Below, in pieces: positions 21,318 through 30,569 of a DNA stretch of 64,000 nt. The notes under the pieces are model-generated. The model had not been told where the DNA came from and did not search any database. It worked only from the letters and a program-made list of their open reading frames with translations. The stretch covers positions 62,001-126,000 of the forward strand of contig JAEESU010000006.1 in the NCBI GenBank assembly GCA_016290095.1. The letters run 5' to 3'. The number at the start of each line of letters is the position of its first letter. The first letter of the stretch is position 1. This DNA is from Clostridia bacterium. GTDB lineage: Bacteria; Bacillota; Clostridia; TANB77; CAG-508. The position numbers and the translations under genes are program-made.

Positions 21318-21785
21318 ATGAATGAAGAAAATTTAACTCCAGCAATGCTTACAGATATGGGAATCTGCCCAACATGTTATGACAAAGAACATAACCATTC
21401 TTTATATGGTGATAATACAGAAAAAATGCTATTTGAAAATGATTTATTTGAATGTTTTTTGGTAGGAAATCCTAGAGCAAATGGACATACTATTATTAGT
21501 AGCAAAAAACATTACAAAGATATGATGGAAATTCCTGATGATTTATGTAGAGAAATATTTGTGTTTTCAAAAAAATTAATGAATATTATAAAAAAAGTAT
21601 ATAATTCAGAAAGTGTGTATCTATGCACCATGTGTGATGGACCAATGAATCATTTTCATGTTCAATTAATTCCAAGATATGATTATGAAAAAAGGGGATC
21701 AAAAAACTTTGTTAAAGAAAGAAAAGAATACGTAGAAGATATAGAAAAAAGAGATAAAATTAGAAAATTATTAAAGGAGGAATAA
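21318..21785 (+). CDS. HIT family protein
   Basis: GPMNHFHVQLIPR (HxHxQ-type). Confidence 0.85.
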   Translation: MNEENLTPAMLTDMGICPTCYDKEHNHSLYGDNTEKMLFENDLFECFLVGNPRANGHTIISSKKHYKDMMEIPDDLCREIFVFSKKLMNIIKKVYNSESVYLCTMCDGPMNHFHVQLIPRYDYEKRGSKNFVKERKEYVEDIEKRDKIRKLLKEE

Positions 21786-21787
21786 AA

Positions 21788-21991
21788 ATGGAAGGAAAGA
21801 AGAAAATCTATAAAATAGAAGAAGGAAGAAAAATCTGCGGAGTATGTGGAGGAGTTGCTGAATACTTTAATATAGATCCTGTTTTAGTTAGAGTTATATG
21901 GGGTGTTTTAGCGCTAGGATGTGGAATAGGAATTGTACTATATTTTGTGTGCGCATTTGTATTTCCTAATAAATCTGAAGTTGAATATTAA
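21788..21991 (+). CDS. PspC domain protein
   Basis: GRKICGVCGGVAEYFNIDPVLVRVIWGVLAL. Confidence 0.9.
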   Translation: MEGKKKIYKIEEGRKICGVCGGVAEYFNIDPVLVRVIWGVLALGCGIGIVLYFVCAFVFPNKSEVEY

Positions 21992-22015
21992 TAAATAGAA
22001 AAGGAAAGAAAGAAT

Positions 22016-22288
22016 ATGGAAAATAAAAAAACAAGAATAACTTTAATGAATTTATTAATGGTAATATTTGGAATCATTTTAGCAATAGGAATCGTGGCAC
22101 TTGGATGTTATCAAACTTATTCTAAATTTTTTGGAGAAAAAATAGAAAAAAAAGAAGTAAAAAATGAAGTATTAGATTCAGAATACAATTATTATGAAGA
22201 AGATACAAATAATGACACAGATTTTGAAAACGAAGTTGATACTTATACAAATGATGCCATTGAAAATAATACTACTGTAGAAGAATAA
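22016..22288 (+). CDS. Small membrane protein
   Basis: RBS AAAGGAAAG; one TM helix and acidic tail. Confidence 0.5.
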   Translation: MENKKTRITLMNLLMVIFGIILAIGIVALGCYQTYSKFFGEKIEKKEVKNEVLDSEYNYYEEDTNNDTDFENEVDTYTNDAIENNTTVEE

Positions 22289-22305
22289 AAAAGAAAAGAG
22301 ATTTT

Positions 22306-22812
22306 ATGAAAAAGAAAATAACTATAGTAATACTAATTGTATTAATTATAATTGGTATTTGGTTTATTAAAAATAACAAAAAAGAAAGTACTGTCGAAAT
22401 AAGAAATGTAAATAGTACATTTAAACTAGATTCAACAGTGTTGGATTTAGATGAGTTAAAAAGTTACAATTTGCCAATTATTTTGGATTTCGGAGCTGAT
22501 GGTTGCCCAGCGTGTGACAAAATGCATCCATATTTAGTAGAATTAAATAATGAAGTACAAGAAAAGGCAATTGTAAAATGTATGGATGTTTGGAAATATC
22601 CAGATTTAGCTAATGGTTATCCTGTTGAATTAATACCTACACAGTTTTTATTTAATAGCGATGGAACTCCATATAATCCAACAAATGCTGATGAAATGAA
22701 TATAGAGATTATTAAAGATGAAAATGGAAATCATACTTTAACAAAACATGTTGGAATTCTAACATTATTTGAGATGAGACAAATGCTTAAGGAGATGGGA
22801 ATGAATGAATAA
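22306..22812 (+). CDS. Thioredoxin-like protein
   Basis: DFGADGCPACDKMHPYL, IPTQFLFNSDG. Confidence 0.85.
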   Translation: MKKKITIVILIVLIIIGIWFIKNNKKESTVEIRNVNSTFKLDSTVLDLDELKSYNLPIILDFGADGCPACDKMHPYLVELNNEVQEKAIVKCMDVWKYPDLANGYPVELIPTQFLFNSDGTPYNPTNADEMNIEIIKDENGNHTLTKHVGILTLFEMRQMLKEMGMNE

Positions 22813-23494
22813 TTTGTTAGAATTCTTATCGAATATTATTAATAATAATCAATGGATTGCTCCATTAGTTTCTTTATTAGCAGGAGTGTTAACTTCTTTT
22901 ACACCGTGCTCTTTATCTAGCATTCCACTTGTGATAGGATATGTTGGCGGATACGAAAGAGAAAATACAAAAAAATCATTAAAACTTTCAATAGTTTTTG
23001 CAATAGGAATGGCAATTACATTTACAACACTAGGAGCCATTTCTGCAATACTTGGCAAATATATTCGAGGTGGAAGTAAACTGTGGTATATATTTTTAGG
23101 AATAATAATGATACTTATGGCACTTCAAACATATGAATTATTTGTATTTATAAAACCATCTACATTTCAGAATAAAAATAAGAAAAAAGGTTATGTTGGG
23201 GCCTTGCTAATGGGAATACTTGGAGGATTTTTCGCATCACCTTGTGCAACTCCGGTACTAGTTGTATTATTAGCACTTGTTGCTAATAAAGCCAGTGTTT
23301 TATGGGGAATATTTTTATTATTGATATATGCAATAGGAAATAGTTTTCTAGTTATTGCACTTGGAACATCAGCTGGATTAGTTAGAAAAATTAAAAGTAG
23401 TGAGAAATATAATAAGTTTTATAATATATCAAAAAATATATTAGGAACTATAATTTTATTAATTGGATTTTATATGTTTTACTTAGGATTTTAA
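22805..23494 (+). CDS. CcdA/DsbD-type cytochrome c biogenesis/thiol-disulfide transmembrane protein
   Basis: SFTPCSLSSIPLVIGYVGG ... SPCATPVLVVLLA. Confidence 0.85.
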   Translation: MNNLLEFLSNIINNNQWIAPLVSLLAGVLTSFTPCSLSSIPLVIGYVGGYERENTKKSLKLSIVFAIGMAITFTTLGAISAILGKYIRGGSKLWYIFLGIIMILMALQTYELFVFIKPSTFQNKNKKKGYVGALLMGILGGFFASPCATPVLVVLLALVANKASVLWGIFLLLIYAIGNSFLVIALGTSAGLVRKIKSSEKYNKFYNISKNILGTIILLIGFYMFYLGF

Positions 23495-23624
23495 AAGATA
23501 AAAGAATACTACTAAGAGTATGAAAAGCTTATTTAATAAGCTTTTCATACTCTTTTTATATTTAATATTACTTTAAGGTTGATAATTTATAATTAGTTTA
23601 AAGTTAAGAAAAGGAGTTATGACA

Positions 23625-24338
23625 ATGGCTGATATTTTTAGAAGAGTAGAGAAAAAATATATATTAGATAAAAAACAGTATAATATGATTAGAAACATTA
23701 TGGCTGACCATATGATTCCGGATGAATATGGTAAAAGCACAATTTGTAATATATATTTTGACACTAACAGCTATGATTTAATTGGTCATTCAATTACGAA
23801 ACCATTCTTTAAGGAAAAAATTAGATTGAGAAGTTATGGTACACCCAATCAAGACTCAAATGTTTTTTTAGAGATAAAGAGAAAAGTAGATGGTATTGTT
23901 TGTAAAAGAAGAATAGAAATGAAACTCAATGAATTTAATAATTATATGAATGATAAAAAATCTATTAATAATGAAAATGTTCAAATTAAAAATGAATTAG
24001 ATTATTATTTTGATAGATTTAATTTGAAAAAAACTATGTATATAAGTTATAATAGAGAAGCATTCTATGATAAATCTGACAGAGACTTTAGAATTACATT
24101 TGATAATAATATTATCGCAAGAGACTATAACTTAAATCTAGAAAAAGGAAATTATGGAGATAATATATTAGAACAAGACAAATACATTATGGAAATAAAG
24201 ACACTAGGAAGTATACCGCTATGGTTTGTAAAATTGATTAGTGAGTGTGAAATAAGTCCATGTGGATTTTCTAAATACGGAGAAGCTTATACACAGCTAG
24301 TATTAAAAGAAAATGATTTGATGTCGTGTGTAGTGTAA
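23625..24338 (+). CDS. VTC-domain (polyphosphate polymerase-like, CYTH superfamily) protein
   Basis: RRVEKKYILDKKQY...STICNIYFDT...KIRLRSYG...VFLEIKRK...MEIKTLGSIPLWF. Confidence 0.88.
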   Translation: MADIFRRVEKKYILDKKQYNMIRNIMADHMIPDEYGKSTICNIYFDTNSYDLIGHSITKPFFKEKIRLRSYGTPNQDSNVFLEIKRKVDGIVCKRRIEMKLNEFNNYMNDKKSINNENVQIKNELDYYFDRFNLKKTMYISYNREAFYDKSDRDFRITFDNNIIARDYNLNLEKGNYGDNILEQDKYIMEIKTLGSIPLWFVKLISECEISPCGFSKYGEAYTQLVLKENDLMSCVV

Positions 24339-24356
24339 TTAATAAAGGAGAAAATT

Positions 24357-25031
24357 ATGTTAGAGAGTATTTTTTATAGTAGCAGTGCTACAATCAGTAT
24401 GCAAAATTGTTTAATCAGTGTTGGAGTGGCAGTTGTTTTAGGAATTATTATAAGTATTGTACATAAATTAACAACTAAAACAACATCTAATTTTTTACTA
24501 ACTCTTACAATAATACCTGTGTTGGTAGAAGTTGTTATTATGCTAGTAAATGGTAACTTAGGAACATCTTTAGCAATTGCAGGTGCATTTAGTTTAATAA
24601 GATTTAGAAGTATGCCTGGGAATAGTAAAGAAATAATTACTGTTTTTTGGGCTATGGCTACAGGTTTAGCTTGTGGTATGGGATATGTAGTTTTTGCAGT
24701 AATAATGACAATTGTAGTCGGAATCTTGGTAATATTAATGTCTTATGTTTTAGATAAAGTAGAAGATAAATCAGTAAGAAAACTAAAAATAGTAATTCCA
24801 GAAAATTTAGATTATAACGAAATATTTAATGATATTTTTTCAAAATATACTAATAAAGTAGAACTACAAAAAGTTAAAACTACAAATTTAGGAAGCACTT
24901 TTGAATTAACATATTCTGTTTCATCAAAGGCAGAAATAAATGAAAAAGCTTTCTTAGATGAAATTAGAGTTCGTAATGCAAATATGCTTGTTATGTTAGA
25001 AAGAGAAGAATTAAGTGAGGTGGAATTATAA
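24357..25031 (+). CDS. DUF4956 family membrane protein
   Basis: GAFSLIRFRSMPGNSKEI...GLACGMGY. Confidence 0.85.
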   Translation: MLESIFYSSSATISMQNCLISVGVAVVLGIIISIVHKLTTKTTSNFLLTLTIIPVLVEVVIMLVNGNLGTSLAIAGAFSLIRFRSMPGNSKEIITVFWAMATGLACGMGYVVFAVIMTIVVGILVILMSYVLDKVEDKSVRKLKIVIPENLDYNEIFNDIFSKYTNKVELQKVKTTNLGSTFELTYSVSSKAEINEKAFLDEIRVRNANMLVMLEREELSEVEL

Positions 25032-26758
25032 TGAAAAAGAGAGAGATAATTATATTTTCGTTAATAATGATTTTTATAGTAATCGTATTGGCTCTACTGA
25101 TAGTTTACTCAAAGTTATCTAACAATTCTGAAACAAAAACAACTGGAAATTCTAGTTATTCTGCAAGTAAGTTGGAGGTAGAATCAAAAAATAAGAGAGG
25201 AGAAGTAGAATATACAAATTATAATACGAAAATAAATTTAAATGATTTAAGTATAGATGGAAGCGGAGCTTCAGTAAAAGGAAACACAATTACAATTTCA
25301 AAAGTTGGAATATACTATTTTAAAGGAACATTAGAAGATGGAAATATTGTAGTTAATGCTGGAGATGAAGACAATGTTGTATTAGTATTTGATGGAGTAA
25401 GTATTAAAACATCAAATACAGCATGTATTAATGTTATAAACGCTAAAAATATTTACATTAATTTAGTAGCAGGAACGACGAATACATTCACAGATAGCTC
25501 TAAATATACAGTTTTCACAAATGATGATGGTGATGAACCAGATAGTACAATTTTTAGTAAGACAGATTTATTTATTAATGGAAAAGGTACTTTAATTGTT
25601 AATGCAAATTATTTGGATGGAATTGTAAGCAAAGATGAATTAGTAATTACAAATGCTACTATAGAAGTAAATAGTAATGATGATGCAATAAGAGGAAAGG
25701 ATTGCGTTGATATTAAAGATGCAACTATTACGGTAACAAGTAAGCAAGATGGTATTAAATCAACAAATGATACTGATGAAGGAAGAGGATATGTAATTAT
25801 TGAAAATAGTAATATTGCAATAAATGCTGGTGATGATGGAATTCATGCAGAAAAACAGGTAATTATTAATGGTGGAACACTTAATATAGAAGATTCACAT
25901 GAAGGTATAGAAGGATTAACTGTTCAGATTAATAGTGGAGATATAAAAATTAAAGCTGATGACGATGGAATAAATGGTGCAGGTGACAATAGTGCATTAG
26001 TTGAGATAAATGGTGGAAATATTTATGTTGATAGCAATGGTGATGGATTAGATTCAAATGGAAGCATTAGTATGAAAGGTGGAAATGTTGTAGTTGCTGG
26101 AACAATGAATGCAGGGAATGGTGCAGTTGATTATGATAAAGAATTTAATGTAAGTGGTGGAAGCTTAATAGTTTATGGCGGTACCGGAATGTGGCAAAAT
26201 ACTTCAAATACATCTTCACAATACACAATTTGTTTCTCTAGTCAAGGAAGCTCAGGAGATACAATACGAGTAGTAGATTCAGATGGAAATGAAATTGCAA
26301 ACTTCAAAACTAACAAAAACTATTCAGCACTATTAATTTCAAATAGCAATATTAAAAATGAAAAAACTTATATATTATATATAAATGGAGAAGAAAAAAC
26401 ACAGTTAGAAGTTACATCTGTGGTTTCCTCACAAATAAATTCAAATGGATTTATGGGAGGAATGGGCGGTCAAAGAAATGACGGTCAAGGTGACAAAAGA
26501 AGAGAAGAAATGTTTGAAGGTGGAAATATACCAGAAGGATTTAATCCTGACAATATTCCTGAACGACCAGATGATTTTGATCCTAAGAATTTACCTGAAG
26601 ATTTTGATCAAGAAAATGTGTTACAGATGCCTAATGGCGAAAAACCTGAATTACCAGAAGGAATGGCATCAGATGATATAAGATCAAAAGGTAATAGGGA
26701 AAATATGCAAAATAAACAAGGTAAAAATAAAATGAGTCAACAATCTGATAATAATTAA
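25031..26758 (+). CDS. Carbohydrate-binding domain protein (Cthe_2159-like beta-helix)
   Basis: Repeated IxINxGDDGIHAEKxVxINGGxLxI units; position after VTC-DUF4956. Confidence 0.8.
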   Translation: MKKREIIIFSLIMIFIVIVLALLIVYSKLSNNSETKTTGNSSYSASKLEVESKNKRGEVEYTNYNTKINLNDLSIDGSGASVKGNTITISKVGIYYFKGTLEDGNIVVNAGDEDNVVLVFDGVSIKTSNTACINVINAKNIYINLVAGTTNTFTDSSKYTVFTNDDGDEPDSTIFSKTDLFINGKGTLIVNANYLDGIVSKDELVITNATIEVNSNDDAIRGKDCVDIKDATITVTSKQDGIKSTNDTDEGRGYVIIENSNIAINAGDDGIHAEKQVIINGGTLNIEDSHEGIEGLTVQINSGDIKIKADDDGINGAGDNSALVEINGGNIYVDSNGDGLDSNGSISMKGGNVVVAGTMNAGNGAVDYDKEFNVSGGSLIVYGGTGMWQNTSNTSSQYTICFSSQGSSGDTIRVVDSDGNEIANFKTNKNYSALLISNSNIKNEKTYILYINGEEKTQLEVTSVVSSQINSNGFMGGMGGQRNDGQGDKRREEMFEGGNIPEGFNPDNIPERPDDFDPKNLPEDFDQENVLQMPNGEKPELPEGMASDDIRSKGNRENMQNKQGKNKMSQQSDNN

Positions 26759-26844
26759 AGTTGTAAAATAGCAATTTATAAAAAATTGCGTAAACTTAGA
26801 ATGGTAACAGGAAAAAGAGAAAATAAAAAAGAAGAGCCAGTAAT

Positions 26845-27378
26845 TTAATTTACTGGTTCTTTTAAATCTTTTATATCTCTCAAATATCCAACAACTGATG
26901 AAATAAATAAAATAGTTTCTAGTATTATTCCAAACATAGATATTAAGTAATTGTTATAAAGTATCCAACAAATACTCACAATCATTCCTAATAATTTAAA
27001 TAGTTTAATGTTTTTCTGATAAATGCTAAAAGTATAAAGTATTGTTGCAATAACAGGTAAGATTGACCATGGATTTTCATATGTGACAATTCCAAAAATA
27101 ATCATTGCAATGATTATTATTATAAAATTAATATTTTCAATCAGTTTGTTTTCTTTTTTTGCTGTTAACATAAAAATAATATCTCTAAGAAGAGCAATTA
27201 TAGCCATAGCAACGGCAGAGTATGCATTTAAACAAAAATAAGATAAACCTGTAAAGATTTGAGCTCCTATATTAAATAATAAAATCTTTTGCCTGTTTCT
27301 TAATTGATATGTGATAACTAAGAAAGTATAATTAATAATAATAAATATTTGTGATAAGATATATGCTGTTGTGAACAT
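26845..27378 (-). CDS. YgjV-family inner membrane protein
   Basis: TM pattern and QLRNRQKILLFNIGAQIFTGLSYFCLNAYSAV. Confidence 0.7.
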   Translation of the reverse strand: MFTTAYILSQIFIIINYTFLVITYQLRNRQKILLFNIGAQIFTGLSYFCLNAYSAVAMAIIALLRDIIFMLTAKKENKLIENINFIIIIIAMIIFGIVTYENPWSILPVIATILYTFSIYQKNIKLFKLLGMIVSICWILYNNYLISMFGIILETILFISSVVGYLRDIKDLKEPVN

Positions 27379-27398
27379 GTGTATTCCTCCAAAGTAAA

Positions 27399-28202
27399 TT
27401 AATTTTCATTCATTATTTTATATATTTTTATTCCATTTTCATATCCTTTTTTATAAAAATCTAAAGGATTCATTTCTAAATACTGTTTTCTATAGCATAG
27501 TTCTAATGTTATTGGGCCATCATAATTACATTCTTTTAATTTATGAATAACAAAATTCCAATTTACGGTTCCATCAAATGGTTGAAGATGTTGGTCTTCA
27601 GATTGATCGTTATCATGCAAGTGAACTGCAAAGATTTTGTTTTTAAATCTATCAAAATTAAATTCATCTTTAAAATGAGTATGATAATGTCCAGAATCAA
27701 AGCAAATTCCTACATTTTCATTTTTAATATTATCTAAAAGGTATTCTAAATAACCCTTAAATCTTGTGTTCTCAAATGCAATTTTAATATTAAGCTTTTC
27801 TGCGTAATCAGCTATTTCCTGAAAACTTTTTATTCCAACATTATTAAAAACAGGATCATTCATTTTACCATGTGGATGCATAATTACAAGAGAGATCCCA
27901 TTTTTGTGACAACAATCTAAATCGTATTTGTAGCTTTCTATAATTAAATTTCTAATATAATCATTTCCGAGCCATAGAGCATTAACATAGTCATATCCAA
28001 GATGTGCAAAAATAACGTTTAATCCTTTGCTTTTAATATATTCTAATTGCTTTTCTTGAGATGGATTCCAGCTTCTGTTGTACCATTGTATAAAAACATT
28101 CTTAAAGCCAGCATCAGAAATAGCATCTATTGTTTCAAAAGGAGTTATATTTTTATTTGCATTACTTATAACCATTGCTAAATTGTATTCTATATTATTC
28201 AT
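27399..28202 (-). CDS. Sugar phosphate isomerase/epimerase (AP-endonuclease-2-like TIM barrel)
   Basis: ENTRFKGYLEYLLDNIKNENVGICFDSGHYH...HLHDN; RBS AGGAGG before ATG 28202. Confidence 0.83.
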   Translation of the reverse strand: MNNIEYNLAMVISNANKNITPFETIDAISDAGFKNVFIQWYNRSWNPSQEKQLEYIKSKGLNVIFAHLGYDYVNALWLGNDYIRNLIIESYKYDLDCCHKNGISLVIMHPHGKMNDPVFNNVGIKSFQEIADYAEKLNIKIAFENTRFKGYLEYLLDNIKNENVGICFDSGHYHTHFKDEFNFDRFKNKIFAVHLHDNDQSEDQHLQPFDGTVNWNFVIHKLKECNYDGPITLELCYRKQYLEMNPLDFYKKGYENGIKIYKIMNEN

Positions 28203-28326
28203 AACCATTCCTCCTAAAAACCTAAAAGAGTATATCATATTTTCAATTTTTTTGCTATTGTTTGTTGTAAAATTTACATAATTATTATATAATATTTCTG
28301 TTAAATAAAGTTGTAAGGAGGATAAG

Positions 28327-28878
28327 ATGCCAACATTAACTTTTATTCGACATGGAGAAACAAATTATAATAAAGCAGGAAAGTTTACAGGTCAAAAAGA
28401 AGCTCACTTAACTGAAAAAGGAATAGAAGAAGCAAAAAAGAAAGCATCAGAACTAAATAAGCATTTTGATTATATATATCGTTCTCCATTAATAAGAACA
28501 AAAGAAACTTTAGATGCAATTATTCCTGGTAAAGAAGCAATTATAGATAATAGAATTATAGATACATGTTTAGGAGAATGGGAAGGAAAGAAACAATCTG
28601 ACCTAGATCCAGAATTAATTAGAGAATTTAAATTAGGAATATATACACCACCTGGAGCTGAAAGTAGAGACGTAGTAATAAAAAGAACATGTGATTTTGT
28701 AGAAGATTTATTTAAAGAGTATAAATTAGATGATGAAATATTTATTATTACACATGCAGCAATTATTAGAGCTATACAAATAAAGTTTATGGAGACTTAT
28801 GATACTAATAGAGTTCAAAACTTGCAAACAGTAGAGATTAATGAAGAAAACTATGAGTATTATTTAAATAATAAATAA
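28327..28878 (+). CDS. Histidine phosphatase family protein
   Basis: FIRHGETNYN...YRSPLIRTKET...ITHAAIIRA. Confidence 0.9.
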   Translation: MPTLTFIRHGETNYNKAGKFTGQKEAHLTEKGIEEAKKKASELNKHFDYIYRSPLIRTKETLDAIIPGKEAIIDNRIIDTCLGEWEGKKQSDLDPELIREFKLGIYTPPGAESRDVVIKRTCDFVEDLFKEYKLDDEIFIITHAAIIRAIQIKFMETYDTNRVQNLQTVEINEENYEYYLNNK

Positions 28879-28886
28879 GGAGTTTT

Positions 28887-29312
28887 ATGGAGATAATTAC
28901 AAGATCAGAAGCAGAAACAATAGAGTTAGGAAAGAAAATTGCTAAACAATTAAAAAAAGGAATGGTAATTGTTTTAACAGGAGATTTAGGCTCTGGTAAA
29001 ACAAAATTAGTAGAAGGAATACTAAGCTATTTTGGACTAGAAAGCGAGATATCTAGTCCAACTTTTACAATTGTCAATGAATACTATTCTCCAAATCTAA
29101 ACATATATCATTTTGATGTATATAGATTAGAGGATTCTGATGAATTTACAGCTATTGGAGGAGAAGAATACTTTGAAAAAGGAGTATGCTTAATTGAATG
29201 GGGAGAATTGATAGAAGATATACTTCCTAATAATTATGTAAAAATCACTTTTTCTAGAAACAATGAAGAAGAGAATGTTAGAAATATAAAAATAGAGAAT
29301 TTAGAATTCTAA
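28887..29312 (+). CDS. tsaE: tRNA t6A biosynthesis ATPase TsaE
   Basis: GDLGSGKTKLVEGIL...SSPTFTIVNEY...FDVYRL. Confidence 0.95.
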   Translation: MEIITRSEAETIELGKKIAKQLKKGMVIVLTGDLGSGKTKLVEGILSYFGLESEISSPTFTIVNEYYSPNLNIYHFDVYRLEDSDEFTAIGGEEYFEKGVCLIEWGELIEDILPNNYVKITFSRNNEEENVRNIKIENLEF

Positions 29313-29323
29313 TAGGAGAAAAA

Positions 29324-29995
29324 ATGAAGATTTTAGCAATAGATACTTCAAGTGTAATTTGCAGTGTAGCAATACTTGAAAATGATAACTTAATAGATAA
29401 AAATGAATTAAATGATGGAAAAACACATTCAGAAAACCTAATGCCTTTAATTGATGAACTTTTAAAAAGAAATAATTTAAGTTTAAAAGAAATCGGTTTA
29501 ATTGCATGTTGCCCAGGTCCTGGATCTTTTACTGGTATTAGAATTGGGGTTTCTACAGTTAAACCGTTTGCTGAAGTACTAAATATAAAAATAGCTTCTG
29601 TAACATCTTTAGAATCATTAGCAAGAAATGTCCAATGTAGTGATAATCAAGTAATTGTTTCATTAATAGATGCCAGAAATAATCAAGTTTATGCTGGTGT
29701 TTTTGATAAAAACTATCATAAGAAAGAAGAATTTATTGCAGATGATATCAATAATGTTGTAGACAAATTAAAAAAATATAATAATATTATTTTTGTTGGA
29801 AATGGTTCTATATTGCATAGAGATTTATTAATTTCAAAATTAGAGAATATTGTTTTTTCTAATGATAATAAGCAATCGGCTGTTTCATTAGGAAAAATGG
29901 CATATCAAAAATATAATGAAAATGATTTGTGTGATGCAGATAGTTTTCTACCAACATATTTAAGAAAATCTCAAGCAGAAAGATTAAAAAAATAG
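29324..29995 (+). CDS. tsaB: tRNA t6A biosynthesis protein TsaB
   Basis: ILAIDTSS...HSENLMPLIDELL...GPGSFTGIRIGVST. Confidence 0.95.
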   Translation: MKILAIDTSSVICSVAILENDNLIDKNELNDGKTHSENLMPLIDELLKRNNLSLKEIGLIACCPGPGSFTGIRIGVSTVKPFAEVLNIKIASVTSLESLARNVQCSDNQVIVSLIDARNNQVYAGVFDKNYHKKEEFIADDINNVVDKLKKYNNIIFVGNGSILHRDLLISKLENIVFSNDNKQSAVSLGKMAYQKYNENDLCDADSFLPTYLRKSQAERLKK

Positions 29996-30003
29996 GTGTA
30001 AAT

Positions 30004-30438
30004 ATGATTGAAGTGAGAGAAATGACTTTAGAAGATTTTGAAAAAGTCAAATTAAATTTACAAGATGAGTTTGATGAATTTTGGAATGCTTCCATTTTAA
30101 AAAGTGAACTTGAAAATGAAAATTCACATTACATTGTTGCAGTAAACAATAATGAGATAGTAGGTTTTGCTGGAATATTAGTCACTTTAGATGATACAGA
30201 AATAACCAATATTGTTACTAAAAAAACAATGAGAAAAAAAGGTATAGGAAAATTGCTTTTAGATAAGCTAATAGAGATAACAAAAAAACTAGGAAAAGAA
30301 AAAATAAGTTTAGAAGTTAACGAGAAAAATATAGCCGCAATTCAGTTATATAAGTCATTTCAGTTTGAACAAGTTGGGCTTAGAAAGAAATATTATAATA
30401 GAGAAAATGATGCAATTATTATGACAAAAAAAATTTGA
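30004..30438 (+). CDS. rimI: Ribosomal protein S18-alanine N-acetyltransferase
   Basis: GNAT motif MRKKGIGKLLLDKL; context tsaE-tsaB-rimI. Confidence 0.9.
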   Translation: MIEVREMTLEDFEKVKLNLQDEFDEFWNASILKSELENENSHYIVAVNNNEIVGFAGILVTLDDTEITNIVTKKTMRKKGIGKLLLDKLIEITKKLGKEKISLEVNEKNIAAIQLYKSFQFEQVGLRKKYYNRENDAIIMTKKI

Positions 30439-30569
30439 ATTTATATTTCAAATATAAATTTAATTTTTTGCAAAATAATAATTGTTTTTTTTTACTATTT
30501 GATATAAAATCTCTATATGAGTTTTAAAAAAGTAATTAGTACTTTAATAAATACGGAGGAATAACACTA

